Positions 28,287 through 36,433 of a DNA stretch of 51,460 bases are shown here, in pieces (position 1 is the stretch's first letter; the number at the start of each line of letters is the position of its first letter). The stretch comes from CAYZSU01 sp964480565 (GTDB lineage: Bacteria > UBA10199 > 2-02-FULL-44-16 > JAAZCA01). The stretch spans positions 1 through 51,460 of the forward strand of contig CAYZSU010000007.1 of assembly GCA_964480565.1 (NCBI GenBank). Reading direction: 5' to 3'. The notes beneath the pieces were generated by a model. The model worked only from the letters and a program-made list of their open reading frames with translations, had not been told where the DNA came from and did not search any database. The position numbers were made by a program, and so were the translations under genes.

Positions 28287-29072
28287 TCAACTGATAATGA
28301 TTTCATCAATATCAATTCCTTTTCTTTTTAAGCGAGAGAGTAGTTTCTCATTGTGCGAATGAAGAACTTGCTTCACATCCTCTTTATCAGTCTTAAACTC
28401 CGCATGTACTTTGCCTTTTTTCGAAATTATGCGCAATTTCATTCCCTTGCATATCTTTTCATTGAGCTCCAATTGTATTTCTTTATCCCCATCATGGTTT
28501 ATACCTACTTTTGCAAATTGAATTATCTTATCCAAAATATGCTGTATCATTTCTGATTGTTTTGCAGGCGCCATGGATTTTATTTTTAAAGGCTGATCTA
28601 ATTTATCTATCAACTTTCCACGTAAATTTACTGGCAATGAGTCCACGCCTGCCTTTTTAAGTGCTTTTGCCATACGCCGATTTCCCCCGGCCATTGCATT
28701 ATGTTTTTTCTGATCCTGATTTTGCTGAGAATCGTCATGACGCTCTTTGGTTCGCCCCTTCGCATTAATTCGCTGATGCCCTACTTTTACACGACTTTGT
28801 TTTCGAGTATCATTTTCTTCTGAATCTGCAGACTCTTCTTTCTTTTTCTCCTTTTCATCCATCTCCTTATGTTTTTCCTTCACTGCTTCCTTTATAGTTT
28901 CTTGCGAGCTAAGCGGATTTTTAGTCGGCGATTTCATTTGAGTGGATGATTGCAATGGCTGTTCTTTAACCAATTGATCAAACTCAGAGTCCATATTTTT
29001 TTGTTTATGTTTATTCTTTTGGGCCTCGTACTTTGCCTGTACTCGTTGAGATTGTTTTATTTTCTCTGCCAT
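28287..29072 (-). CDS. sctP: SctP/FliK-like substrate-specificity protein
   Basis: The protein has 261 residues. The first ~150 are Lys/Glu/Gln-rich and disordered. The C-terminal ~75 resemble the FliK hook-length domain: EIQLELNEKICKGMKLRIIS then KKGKVHAEFKTDKEDVKQVL and RLKRKGIDIDEI. It would control needle or hook length and switch export specificity. AGGAG precedes the ATG; the gene sits between sctO and sctQ as expected. Confidence 0.8.
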   Translation of the reverse strand: MAEKIKQSQRVQAKYEAQKNKHKQKNMDSEFDQLVKEQPLQSSTQMKSPTKNPLSSQETIKEAVKEKHKEMDEKEKKKEESADSEENDTRKQSRVKVGHQRINAKGRTKERHDDSQQNQDQKKHNAMAGGNRRMAKALKKAGVDSLPVNLRGKLIDKLDQPLKIKSMAPAKQSEMIQHILDKIIQFAKVGINHDGDKEIQLELNEKICKGMKLRIISKKGKVHAEFKTDKEDVKQVLHSHNEKLLSRLKRKGIDIDEIIIS

Positions 29073-29084
29073 ACATTCTCCTAT

Positions 29085-29606
29085 CTATACATCCCCATCT
29101 GAAGCACCGCCTTCACTGCGCCAACTTTTTAGCTGATGAATCACTTGACCCAGCTCATCGAGCTCCTTTGCTTCTTTTGCAGACAATTCATTCTTTATTT
29201 TCTTTTCCCAAAGTTCTTTATGTTTTTCCATTACTTTAAACTGATTAGCCGCTTCAATATAATCTCGACGAGCAGATGTTACTTTTTCTTCACAATCTTC
29301 AATATGTAATTTTTGATCATCTATTTCTTCTTCTTTTTTTTCCTCATCATCTTTTAATTTATCTAAAAAATTCACATGAACATGGCTATAACCGATTTTA
29401 CCACCTACTTTTACATGATCAGCCATATCCTTTCGAGCATTTTTAAAGGATTTAATAATATCATCCTTTTCTTTTTCAAGCGTTTTTAATGTTTCTTTTT
29501 CCTTATTTAACGTAATAATTGCTTTTGCTAATGCCATTTCAGATTGGCGTTTTATGCGTTCCTTAATTCGCAATAACACTTGTAATCGATACACTTTTTT
29601 TGGCAT
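29085..29606 (-). CDS. sctO: SctO/FliJ-like export stalk protein
   Basis: The protein has 173 residues and is almost entirely coiled-coil (LNKEKETLKTLEKEKDDIIK; EKVTSARRDYIEAANQFKVM), starting with the basic YRLQVLLRIKER motif common in FliJ. It acts as the central stalk of the ATPase. The position directly after the ATPase gene supports the call. Confidence 0.88.
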   Translation of the reverse strand: MPKKVYRLQVLLRIKERIKRQSEMALAKAIITLNKEKETLKTLEKEKDDIIKSFKNARKDMADHVKVGGKIGYSHVHVNFLDKLKDDEEKKEEEIDDQKLHIEDCEEKVTSARRDYIEAANQFKVMEKHKELWEKKIKNELSAKEAKELDELGQVIHQLKSWRSEGGASDGDV

Positions 29607-29617
29607 CTAATTCCCTA

Positions 29618-30958
29618 TCAATCAAATATTTCCTTTAATTCATCAATACCTTCTTGCAAATCCACCTTTTCATTCACATCCTGTTTCAAAAAATTATTCA
29701 CTTCATCTATTTTTTCAATGGCATAGTCCACATTGGGATCACTACCCTCCTCATATGCACCGATTAGAATTAAATCCCGTTCACGTTCATAATTGGCAAC
29801 AACTTCACGTAATTGTTTGGCACTATTTTTATGGTCATCATCAATAATTGAATCCATTACACGACTGACACTTTCTGAGATATCAATCGCTGGATAATGC
29901 CCGCGGCTTGCTAGTGATCTGGATAAAACAATATGTCCATCTAAAATAGAACGCGTTTCATCGGCTACTGGCTCATTCATATCATCGCCAGCCACAAGCA
30001 CTGTATAAAATGCAGTAATAGAACCCTTATCTGAATTACCTGATCGCTCGAGCAATTTCGGCAATGTTGAAAAAACGGATGGCGTATAGCCTTGCCTTGC
30101 AGGCGGTTCTCCCACAGCCAAGCCTACCTCACGAAGCGCTCGCGCAAATCGTGTTACAGAGTCCATCATCAACATTACTTTTTTACCCTGATCTCTAAAA
30201 TACTCAGCAATGGCTGTTGCCACATAAGCGGCCTTCAAACGCACAAGTGACGGCTGATCAGAAGTCGATATAATAACCACTGAACGCTTTAACCCTTCCT
30301 CACCTAATGACTCTTCAATAAAATCCCTGACCTCACGACCACGTTCACCCACTAAGCAAATTACATTGATTTCAGCTTCTGTATTTCTTGCAATCATACC
30401 AATAATTGTGGATTTCCCTACACCCGCTGCTGCAAAAAAACCAACGCGTTGCCCTTCTCCAATAGTTAGCATTGAATCAATCGACTTAATTCCCACCTCA
30501 ATGGGGCGCGTCACCCGCTCACGTTTTAATGCTTCTGGCGGACTGGCAGACACAGGGTATTCATCTGAATAATGCAATGGACCTTTAGATTCAATATCTA
30601 GAGGCTCACCAAGTCCATCTAGAATTCGTCCCAACAGACCATCTCCCACACGTACAGTTAGTATATTTCCACTTGGCAGCACATCATTTCCAAGGCCAAT
30701 GCCTTCAATATTTCCAAGAGGCATTAATAATACTTCTTGATCTTTAAAACCTACTACCTCTGCTTTAATAGGCGATTGATTGTGATAAGGCATAATAAAA
30801 CAAAGCTCACCAATACGCACACCAGGCACCATGGCTTTCACAACAATGCCTGTAAGCTCAGTTACTTTTCCTTTAATTGTATACGTGGATACACTGGACA
30901 ATCTGTGATGATATTTTTGAAAATCTATCATAGGCAGCGATGTCTTTTTATCTGGCAT
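29618..30958 (-). CDS. sctN: Type III secretion ATPase SctN (FliI family)
   Basis: The protein has 446 residues, typical length. Walker A reads GFFAAAGVGKST, with Ala where GGSG is common. VGERGREVRDFIEESLGEEG, Walker B VMLMMDSVTRFARALREVGL and GEPPARQGYTPSVFSTLPKL follow. It powers unfolding and chaperone release at the export gate. The ATG has GGTGGAG upstream, 11 bases after sctL. Confidence 0.96.
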   Translation of the reverse strand: MPDKKTSLPMIDFQKYHHRLSSVSTYTIKGKVTELTGIVVKAMVPGVRIGELCFIMPYHNQSPIKAEVVGFKDQEVLLMPLGNIEGIGLGNDVLPSGNILTVRVGDGLLGRILDGLGEPLDIESKGPLHYSDEYPVSASPPEALKRERVTRPIEVGIKSIDSMLTIGEGQRVGFFAAAGVGKSTIIGMIARNTEAEINVICLVGERGREVRDFIEESLGEEGLKRSVVIISTSDQPSLVRLKAAYVATAIAEYFRDQGKKVMLMMDSVTRFARALREVGLAVGEPPARQGYTPSVFSTLPKLLERSGNSDKGSITAFYTVLVAGDDMNEPVADETRSILDGHIVLSRSLASRGHYPAIDISESVSRVMDSIIDDDHKNSAKQLREVVANYERERDLILIGAYEEGSDPNVDYAIEKIDEVNNFLKQDVNEKVDLQEGIDELKEIFD

Positions 30959-30969
30959 ATTATCTCCAC

Positions 30970-31620
30970 CTATCCATCAATCAACGCACGCTTAATTGCA
31001 TCCAATTGTAATTCTAAACGCGCATCAATGGTACCAACTTCTGACTCAACAATGCAGCCTCCTTGTGAGACATCATCCTGGCATCGGAAATCAAGCCGTC
31101 TTATTTGGTCACTTAGTGCATTTACCTCTGATGGATTTGTCATAATACATTCATAGTCTACAGGGTTTAGTTTTACCACAATTCTATCACCCAAAATCCG
31201 ATCAATGGCTTGGCGAACAACCCCAGCAATGAATGACTTATTTTGAACAGCCAATTGGCCAATAATTTTTTCCGCAATCCCCATTACTAAGCTTATCATT
31301 TCAGGTTCTGCATTGGCATAAAACGCTTCTTTTTCTTTTTCAATCACCATCACTTTTTCAATAAATTCCATTTTTCCTTGTTCAGCACCTTGCAAACGGG
31401 TATTTTCTATCAATTGCTCCGCCTCATTTTTTGCCTGTTTCAATACTAGTGCAGCATCCTTTTTTAATTTCTCAGCATGCTTATGTGCATTATCTAAAAT
31501 GATCTCCGCTTGTTCTCTCGCATCAATGACACGTTTTCGAAGGATATTACTACCATCCTCTAATGCGTTCGTTGACTGTATTTGAGATATCTGTTTGGGT
31601 GCTTTAATAATTTTTTTCAT
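30970..31620 (-). CDS. sctL: SctL/FliH-like ATPase stator
   Basis: The protein has 216 residues: an N-terminal coiled-coil (DAREQAEIILDNAHKHAEKL; LVLKQAKNEAEQLIENTRLQ) and a C-terminal domain with VQNKSFIAGVVRQAIDRILG ... VVKLNPVDYECIM and QGGCIVESEVGTIDARLELQ. These are classic FliH/SctL features. It tethers the ATPase to the C-ring. AAAGGT lies before the ATG. A 122-base gap separates it from the FliG-like gene. Confidence 0.92.
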   Translation of the reverse strand: MKKIIKAPKQISQIQSTNALEDGSNILRKRVIDAREQAEIILDNAHKHAEKLKKDAALVLKQAKNEAEQLIENTRLQGAEQGKMEFIEKVMVIEKEKEAFYANAEPEMISLVMGIAEKIIGQLAVQNKSFIAGVVRQAIDRILGDRIVVKLNPVDYECIMTNPSEVNALSDQIRRLDFRCQDDVSQGGCIVESEVGTIDARLELQLDAIKRALIDG

Positions 31621-31742
31621 AATTACCTTTTATTATTCGAACTAAACTAATTTAACATATTTATTATCAGGATTCAAAACATAGCGACTATATATTCCAC
31701 AAGAATGATCTCAAAATAAATATTTTTTTAACAACCTCATAT

Positions 31743-32831
31743 TTACTTCTCACAATCCTCATCATTATCATCTGCCATGCTTGTTCGAGTTTCTTCTTCA
31801 GACTCTACAATCTCTTTATTGCGTATAAAGGTCTTATCCTCATCATTGTCATACATATCATTGGCTTCCAATAAATCTTTTAATTTTTCATTCATAACTG
31901 CACCTGATTTTAACAACTCGCTTAATGTGCTATACACCATTGATCTTGTTTTTTTAGACACTGTTTGTGGCAAACACAATGATCGAGTCGCACTATGCCT
32001 GAGTTCTTGTCCAAGCGCTGGCGGCAACCGATATATAAGTTGTTTAAAGTAATAATTAATATCGCTACCATTACTTCGTGCAAAAAGAGATAGGCCTAAG
32101 TAACTAAGATAATCCTCTCTGGACTTATGCGTATCCTCAATAGTCAAAAGACTATTTTTCGCATAGCGACTAATAATATGATGAGTTCCATGCACCTTAT
32201 AAATATATGTTTGAAGCATCCGTGCATCTTTTAGCGACAATCTATGATAGATGCTCTTTAATGCTTTTTTAGGCATGCCCATTAACGCATATGCCAGTTC
32301 CAGCAAACCCAAATAATGAAATAATGTATTTAAATTATCCACTGACAATGTATTTATTAGCGAGCAATATACATTTTGAGATGTATTTGACAGCATTACT
32401 CTATGTGGAAACTTTTTAATAAACTTCGCCATAATCAACTGTAATATATCGGAATTAACAGAAAATGCATTGGACACCTTAGGAAGGCTGGACGATATAG
32501 TCTCTGGCATATTGGATAATGCATATTTGACAATATTAGATGGCAATACGCGCAGCAATATACCAATAATTGCAACAGGCTCCTCAAGTAAATGCTTAAA
32601 CACCCATGCCGGATGATAATATGCTAATTCATCAATACAAGCACCTAATGACAGTCCCTGTTTAATACGATATCTGAGAGCACCTACTTTTTCTTCTTTA
32701 TATGTAAGGCATAATTCATTTAAACGCGAACCATCTATGTCAGAAATAAATGGAATTAATGAAGATGCATTCGTTCCCATATGCAGATTTGCCAATATTG
32801 CAATGTGTTTAAGCCGACAAGGTGATACCAT
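31743..32831 (-). CDS. Divergent FliG-like protein in the SctK position
   Basis: The protein has 362 residues. A middle segment (PVAIIGILLRVLPSNIVKYA then LSNMPETISSSL) fits the FliG middle domain pattern. A later one (LSVDNLNTLFHYLGLLELAY then ALMGMPKKALKSIYHRLSLK) fits the FliG C-terminal domain. The acidic tail (DNDEDKTFIRNKEI, ending DDNDEDCEK) is extra. In flagella FliG links rotor to stator; in injectisomes the adjacent platform gene is usually the shorter SctK. The match is by eye and distant. Confidence 0.6.
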   Translation of the reverse strand: MVSPCRLKHIAILANLHMGTNASSLIPFISDIDGSRLNELCLTYKEEKVGALRYRIKQGLSLGACIDELAYYHPAWVFKHLLEEPVAIIGILLRVLPSNIVKYALSNMPETISSSLPKVSNAFSVNSDILQLIMAKFIKKFPHRVMLSNTSQNVYCSLINTLSVDNLNTLFHYLGLLELAYALMGMPKKALKSIYHRLSLKDARMLQTYIYKVHGTHHIISRYAKNSLLTIEDTHKSREDYLSYLGLSLFARSNGSDINYYFKQLIYRLPPALGQELRHSATRSLCLPQTVSKKTRSMVYSTLSELLKSGAVMNEKLKDLLEANDMYDNDEDKTFIRNKEIVESEEETRTSMADDNDEDCEK

Positions 32832-32844
32832 TTGCGCCTCTTCA

Positions 32845-33339
32845 TTATTGGACCTGTGTATTTAGCAATGTTTTTACAGATGATACAGACTCACTCGCAA
32901 TTTTGACAGCCATTTCAGTTTCTTGGGCAAATTGAAATACTTTTGCTTGAATCACTAATAATTCCTGATTTGAAAATTTCTTACCACTATATAGAATATG
33001 ATTCATAATTGAATCCATTTGATATTGACCCTGATTCACATCAGATAGCATATTGAGTACGGTATCTGATCCTTTGGATTTAGATACATTCGTCGAATCT
33101 TTGGCAGGATCAAACATAATCCCTTCTGCATCAATAGCCTGCATTTTTGAAGTGGAGGACAAATCTGCATCTGCACCAAGGCCTGTTTTATCTGCGAAAT
33201 CCGTAGCGGTTTGATCCATTTGAGTTAAAACATCTTTAAATTGATTTTTTCCAGATTCTGACTTGCCCACTTGTTTATTATTCAGGGCCTTATCAGAAAT
33301 TTGCTTTTGTATCTTAGCAGCTACCATTTTTACAGACAT
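32845..33339 (-). CDS. sctI: SctI-like inner rod protein
   Basis: The start is set by GGAGG before the ATG at 33339; longer frames lack a site. The protein has 164 residues with a polar, low-complexity first ~90. The C-terminal ~70 follow the YscI/HrpB inner rod pattern: SNQELLVIQAKVFQFAQETE then MAVKIASESVSSVKTLLNTQ. Injectisome rod proteins are usually 80-150 residues. FliE is the flagellar alternative but ends differently. Confidence 0.7.
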   Translation of the reverse strand: MSVKMVAAKIQKQISDKALNNKQVGKSESGKNQFKDVLTQMDQTATDFADKTGLGADADLSSTSKMQAIDAEGIMFDPAKDSTNVSKSKGSDTVLNMLSDVNQGQYQMDSIMNHILYSGKKFSNQELLVIQAKVFQFAQETEMAVKIASESVSSVKTLLNTQVQ

Positions 33340-33349
33340 AAATTCCTCC

Positions 33350-34201
33350 CTACAATGACTCTTCACACTCAGGTTGATCCAATGCACGTTGTCGAATACG
33401 TTTAAATAACAGTGATAATGCTTTGGAATGCAACCGTGAGGTCCAAGATTTTGATAGTCCTAACTTAATTCCAATTTCTTCAAATGTTTTATTTTGAAAA
33501 TAATACATCATTACCAATTGCTTTTCTTTTTCCGGTAAAGAACTAATTGCATCCCGCATATGCCGTCTAATCTGTAAAAACTCAGTATGCTGTTCAATAT
33601 CTATATTATCTGTATCCTCAATTTCCAAATCCTCATTGGCATCATAGGATATTATATAGATAGACGCCAGATTATTGACTGTTTCCTGCACTATTTCATG
33701 CGAGGAATCATCATTTAAATGGCTAACAGATTGATTATTAAGCGATTGATGCTGTAAGAATTCATTGGCTGCTTCTTCAAATTTAACCTTGGCATATAAT
33801 GTTCTTGGCAGCCACCCACTACGGCGAAGTCCGTCAAAAACTGCTCCCTTAATGCGATAATAGGAAAATGTACGAAAATCGACATCTTGCCCCTCATCAA
33901 AGCGTTTAGCAGCTTCTAACAATCCCAATCTCGCATTGCATAATACTTCATCATAATCAATATTGACAGATAATGAGTGGCATATACGGCTAGCAATGGA
34001 GGAGGCATAGGGCATATACTGCATAACCAATGCATCTCGACGCTTAATCTGTGCAGGAGATGCTTTATTAGTTACATCCTTTTTCATCCTTTTTTTTCCA
34101 AGCGCTGCCCCGCGTAGCAATTCATCTGTTTTTTTGCGCGATGTGAGAATTGCTTTTTTATTGGTGACTTTTCCTGTATCTGATAATGCCGCTTTGGCCA
34201 T
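33350..34201 (-). CDS. FliA-type (sigma-28 family) RNA polymerase sigma factor
   Basis: The protein has 283 residues. Region 2 is YMPYASSIASRICHSLSVNI then DYDEVLCNARLGLLEAAKRF and FRTFSYYRIKGAVFDGLRRS. Region 4 is LPEKEKQLVMMYYFQNKTFE then EIGIKLGLSKSWTSRLHSKA. A lysine-rich N-terminus of ~45 residues is extra. It is the first gene of the cluster and probably drives late genes. AGGGGG and a sigma-54 promoter lie upstream. Confidence 0.92.
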   Translation of the reverse strand: MAKAALSDTGKVTNKKAILTSRKKTDELLRGAALGKKRMKKDVTNKASPAQIKRRDALVMQYMPYASSIASRICHSLSVNIDYDEVLCNARLGLLEAAKRFDEGQDVDFRTFSYYRIKGAVFDGLRRSGWLPRTLYAKVKFEEAANEFLQHQSLNNQSVSHLNDDSSHEIVQETVNNLASIYIISYDANEDLEIEDTDNIDIEQHTEFLQIRRHMRDAISSLPEKEKQLVMMYYFQNKTFEEIGIKLGLSKSWTSRLHSKALSLLFKRIRQRALDQPECEESL

Positions 34202-34233
34202 TTAGCCCCCTTATTTATCATCACATTCTTTAT

Positions 34234-34250
34234 ATGCAGGGAACATGCCA
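34234..34250 (-). promoter_or_regulatory. Sigma-54 (-24/-12) promoter for the type III cluster
   Basis: On the minus strand TGGCATGTTCCCTGCAT matches the RpoN consensus TGGCACG-N4-TTGCA, with the invariant GG and GC ten bases apart. It lies ~33 bases upstream of the sigma-28-like gene ATG, giving a ~23-base leader with a ribosome site. Confidence 0.7.
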
Positions 34251-34350
34251 ACTATCGACAATTTATCTTTATTTTTTATTCTTCAATTTCAAATACTTAC
34301 GAATTTTTATAGAATTTAAATATTATTTTTATATTGAAATAATAATAAAC

Positions 34351-34370
34351 ATGGGGAGTTTTATCCCCAT
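34351..34370. promoter_or_regulatory. Dyad upstream of the sigma-54 promoter, candidate enhancer site
   Basis: ATGGGGA and TCCCCAT are perfect 7-bp arms around a 6-base spacer. The centre is ~137 bases upstream of the predicted transcription start, in the range used by sigma-54 activators. No activator gene is in the window. A single site is weak evidence. Confidence 0.4.
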
Positions 34371-34414
34371 ACCGTATAGACTAATAATGGGATTGCCTTC
34401 AAAATAGGTATTTC

Positions 34415-34552
34415 GGGGACTTGTTCAAAAATGAAAAAAGCTCTCAATACTTCGCAATGTTTAAGGGCCAAAGAGACGACCACGCAAAGTTGATTAAAAA
34501 ACCACGAGTGTAGCAGGAAACACTAAAAATTGAGCTTATTAAGGGCAGTTCC
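34415..34552 (+). repeat. Decayed MITE copy next to an intact one
   Basis: It starts GGGGACTTGTTCAAAAATG and keeps CGAGTGTAGCAGGAAACACT near its end, as in the intact copy (CGAGTGTAGCGGGAAACACA). The middle has many differences. It lies directly before the intact copy at 34558. Confidence 0.6.
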
Positions 34553-34557
34553 ATCAG

Positions 34558-34707
34558 GGGACTGGTGAAAAATAGCAATTTGTGGGGTTGTTCAAAAATG
34601 TCCAGATTCAAGGCCTCCCGCAAACTCGTAACCGGAGCGTACATGCGAGTACGTGAGGATTGCGAGTGTAGCGGGAAACACAGAAGATGGGCGTTTTTCA
34701 ACAACCC
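34558..34707 (+). mobile_element. MITE-like hairpin element, copy 2 (150 bp, intact)
   Basis: It begins GGGACTGGTGAAAAATAGC and ends CAACAACCC, flanked on both sides by CATCAG (34552-34557 and 34708-34713). GGGGTTGTTCAAAAA near the 5' side pairs with TTTTTCAACAACCCC at the 3' end, with one mismatch. An inner hairpin pairs CCCGC with GCGGG and CGTAC with GTACG. It is richer in GC than its surroundings, suggesting recent arrival. Confidence 0.85.
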
Positions 34708-34732
34708 CATCAGACATCTTTATTCGGTTAAT

Positions 34733-34765
34733 AAAAAAAAGGCATGGAAAACCATGCCTTTTTTT
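34733..34765. terminator. Rho-independent, potentially bidirectional terminator
   Basis: GGCATGG (34741-34747), loop AAAA, CCATGCC (34752-34758), with an A-run before and a T-run after. It lies 23 bases beyond the pilin stop codon (34788, minus strand) and would also block read-through in the plus direction. Confidence 0.92.
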
Positions 34766-34787
34766 GTATCATAAATGTGTTCATGCG

Positions 34788-35177
34788 CTATTCAAAAGTA
34801 CCATTGGTTGCATTGTATGTATATGACGTATTGATCGTTCCATTTTGATAGAGATAGCTTGTTGAGCTAGCTTTATTCCATGATCCATCTGTAATTGGAT
34901 TGGATAAAATTGAATCAAAACACTGGATTGAGTTACATAAGCCAGAGCTTGAGTTTGTATCAAGTGATGCAGGAAATGCACCTGTACCACCTGCGGCCAG
35001 ATTATTTGCTCTGTAAATTTCCAATCCCGCACGAATAGATCCTACCACACCATCACGTGTTGATTGACGTGCACTTGTTGCTAAATCGATGAACTTTGGA
35101 AATGCAACCACTGCCAGAATACCCAAGATAGCAATTACTAAAATTAATTCGATTAATGTAAAACCTTTGCGATTCAT
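34788..35177 (-). CDS. Major type IV pilin / GspG-like pseudopilin
   Basis: The protein has 129 residues. The prepilin cleavage site is RKG then FTLIELILVIAILGILAVVA, with Glu at position +5. The globular domain is short, with a Cys pair (LCNSIQC), and ends YTYNATNGTF, as in MshA/GspG-like pilins. It has its own promoter and terminator, so it is probably the highly expressed major subunit of the pilus-like system upstream. Confidence 0.88.
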   Translation of the reverse strand: MNRKGFTLIELILVIAILGILAVVAFPKFIDLATSARQSTRDGVVGSIRAGLEIYRANNLAAGGTGAFPASLDTNSSSGLCNSIQCFDSILSNPITDGSWNKASSTSYLYQNGTINTSYTYNATNGTFE

Positions 35178-35222
35178 ATAGCCCCCTGTTTTTAGGAAAA
35201 GTTAATTGTTAATGAGTACAAT

Positions 35223-35251
35223 ATTATAAATCGTTAACCCCCATTTGTCCA
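35223..35251 (-). promoter_or_regulatory. Sigma-70-type promoter of the pilin gene
   Basis: On the minus strand TGGACA (35251-35246), a 17-base spacer and TATAAT (35228-35223), about 45 bases upstream of the pilin ATG. It matches the consensus well. Confidence 0.7.
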
Positions 35252-35317
35252 CTCTAATTCATATGTTTTTTATTTTTTTTAAACCTCCTTTACATAATCT
35301 AAAACTCATATCATCCT

Positions 35318-36433
35318 TTAATAAACCTCTTCCCATCGTCCTACTGTAATAGTACCTGTTTGCGCTTGCCCTCCAGTAAATCCAGACCCACCAACACCAG
35401 CTCCATATGTAATATCATAATCCCCTTGCCCTGTAATCGTAACATCTTCCTTAGCAATTAATCCACCCACCATATTTAAATCCGCTTGCCCAGAGATATT
35501 GACTTCTGTTGATGAATATATCCATCCATTTAAATTAAATGCACCCGTACCTTGCCCAGATAACTGAACATCTCCACCTGCCACAATGGCGGGATTACCT
35601 GCATCCGGCGTTACGTGAATATATGATTGACCTGCCAAGCTAAATTTATCCTCGCAAATAACAGTTCCATTGACAGTCACAGTGGATTGTCCGGATATTT
35701 TAGCATTCCCCTTAATATAGATAATACCCGTAAATGTATTGCTATCTTGCCCACTTCCAAGCGTATAATTGCCCTCAATAACTGTATCCGCAATACCTTC
35801 CCAATAGGACCAATCCGGATCTGGTGTGGTATTTTCCACAAATTCCAACGCATCCTCACCGCTTATCGCCACATCTGCCTGACCACTTTCATATACATCA
35901 CCATCGATTGATAAATCACCTGTAATATCAACATCCGCTTGCCCTGATGCAGTGACATCTTCACCCACACCCACATTTCCGACTACATCCAATTCCCCTT
36001 GTCCAGAAACAGTTAAATCCTGCTCCGTATAAATTGCATGATCAAAGGATAAATATCCGCTGCCAGATGATTTCTCCAAAGTCTGGCTAATGCTATGGGA
36101 AATACTATTCACAGTCCCCACCACAAGAACATCTATGGAATTGCTCGATGCATTGGGATAGGATACAGCAAAAGATCCATTGGCAAAGTTCATCGAATAA
36201 GTCGTACCATAGTTATCCATCCAATCACTATCCGTGCTTAGATCTTTAATTGCAAATTGCACCCCGGCCTGTGCCACATCAAATGCTTGATTGGAAATAA
36301 ATTCATCCGCTACCATTTTCCCAGAACGCGTCATCACTGAGATCAATGAGGAGCCAATGGTGGACATCACCAATAACCCAATCACAGCAGTGATAATGGA
36401 TAGTCCATGATTATTTAAATATAATTTTTTCAT
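35318..36433 (-). CDS. PilX-like pilus protein with repeated SGQ beta-strand motif
   Basis: The protein has 371 residues. The N-terminal hydrophobic helix (LSIITAVIGLLVMSTIGSSL) resembles PilX but lacks a clear prepilin peptidase site with Glu+5. From residue ~130 a motif of the type xSGQxxxxxxG recurs about nine times (TVSGQGELDVVG, TASGQADVDITG, NISGQADLNMVG), suggesting a beta-solenoid. It ends with a glycine-rich stretch. The gene is last in the minor pilin operon, in the PilX/PilY position, and may be a surface-exposed tip or adhesive component. The repeat family is similar to DUF7305-like proteins as I recall. Confidence 0.7.
   Translation of the reverse strand: MKKLYLNNHGLSIITAVIGLLVMSTIGSSLISVMTRSGKMVADEFISNQAFDVAQAGVQFAIKDLSTDSDWMDNYGTTYSMNFANGSFAVSYPNASSNSIDVLVVGTVNSISHSISQTLEKSSGSGYLSFDHAIYTEQDLTVSGQGELDVVGNVGVGEDVTASGQADVDITGDLSIDGDVYESGQADVAISGEDALEFVENTTPDPDWSYWEGIADTVIEGNYTLGSGQDSNTFTGIIYIKGNAKISGQSTVTVNGTVICEDKFSLAGQSYIHVTPDAGNPAIVAGGDVQLSGQGTGAFNLNGWIYSSTEVNISGQADLNMVGGLIAKEDVTITGQGDYDITYGAGVGGSGFTGGQAQTGTITVGRWEEVY

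Larger units (their letters stand above)
34202..34787. other. Intergenic region with promoter, MITE copies and terminator
   Basis: There is no gene here. It holds the sigma-54 promoter, the dyad, a decayed and an intact MITE and the pilin terminator, each listed separately. Short frames at 34444-34710 and 34565-34774 are translations of MITE sequence. Confidence 0.8.

Noticed and set aside
20922..34201. A plain flagellar operon
   Set aside because: SycD-like chaperones, an SctI-type rod protein and unknown substrates, with no flagellar filament, hook or motor genes, make this less likely; not fully excluded because the window is limited.
34444..34774. Overlapping frames on both strands (88 and 69 codons)
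   Set aside because: Both lie in MITE sequence and a terminator; frames arise from the repeat.
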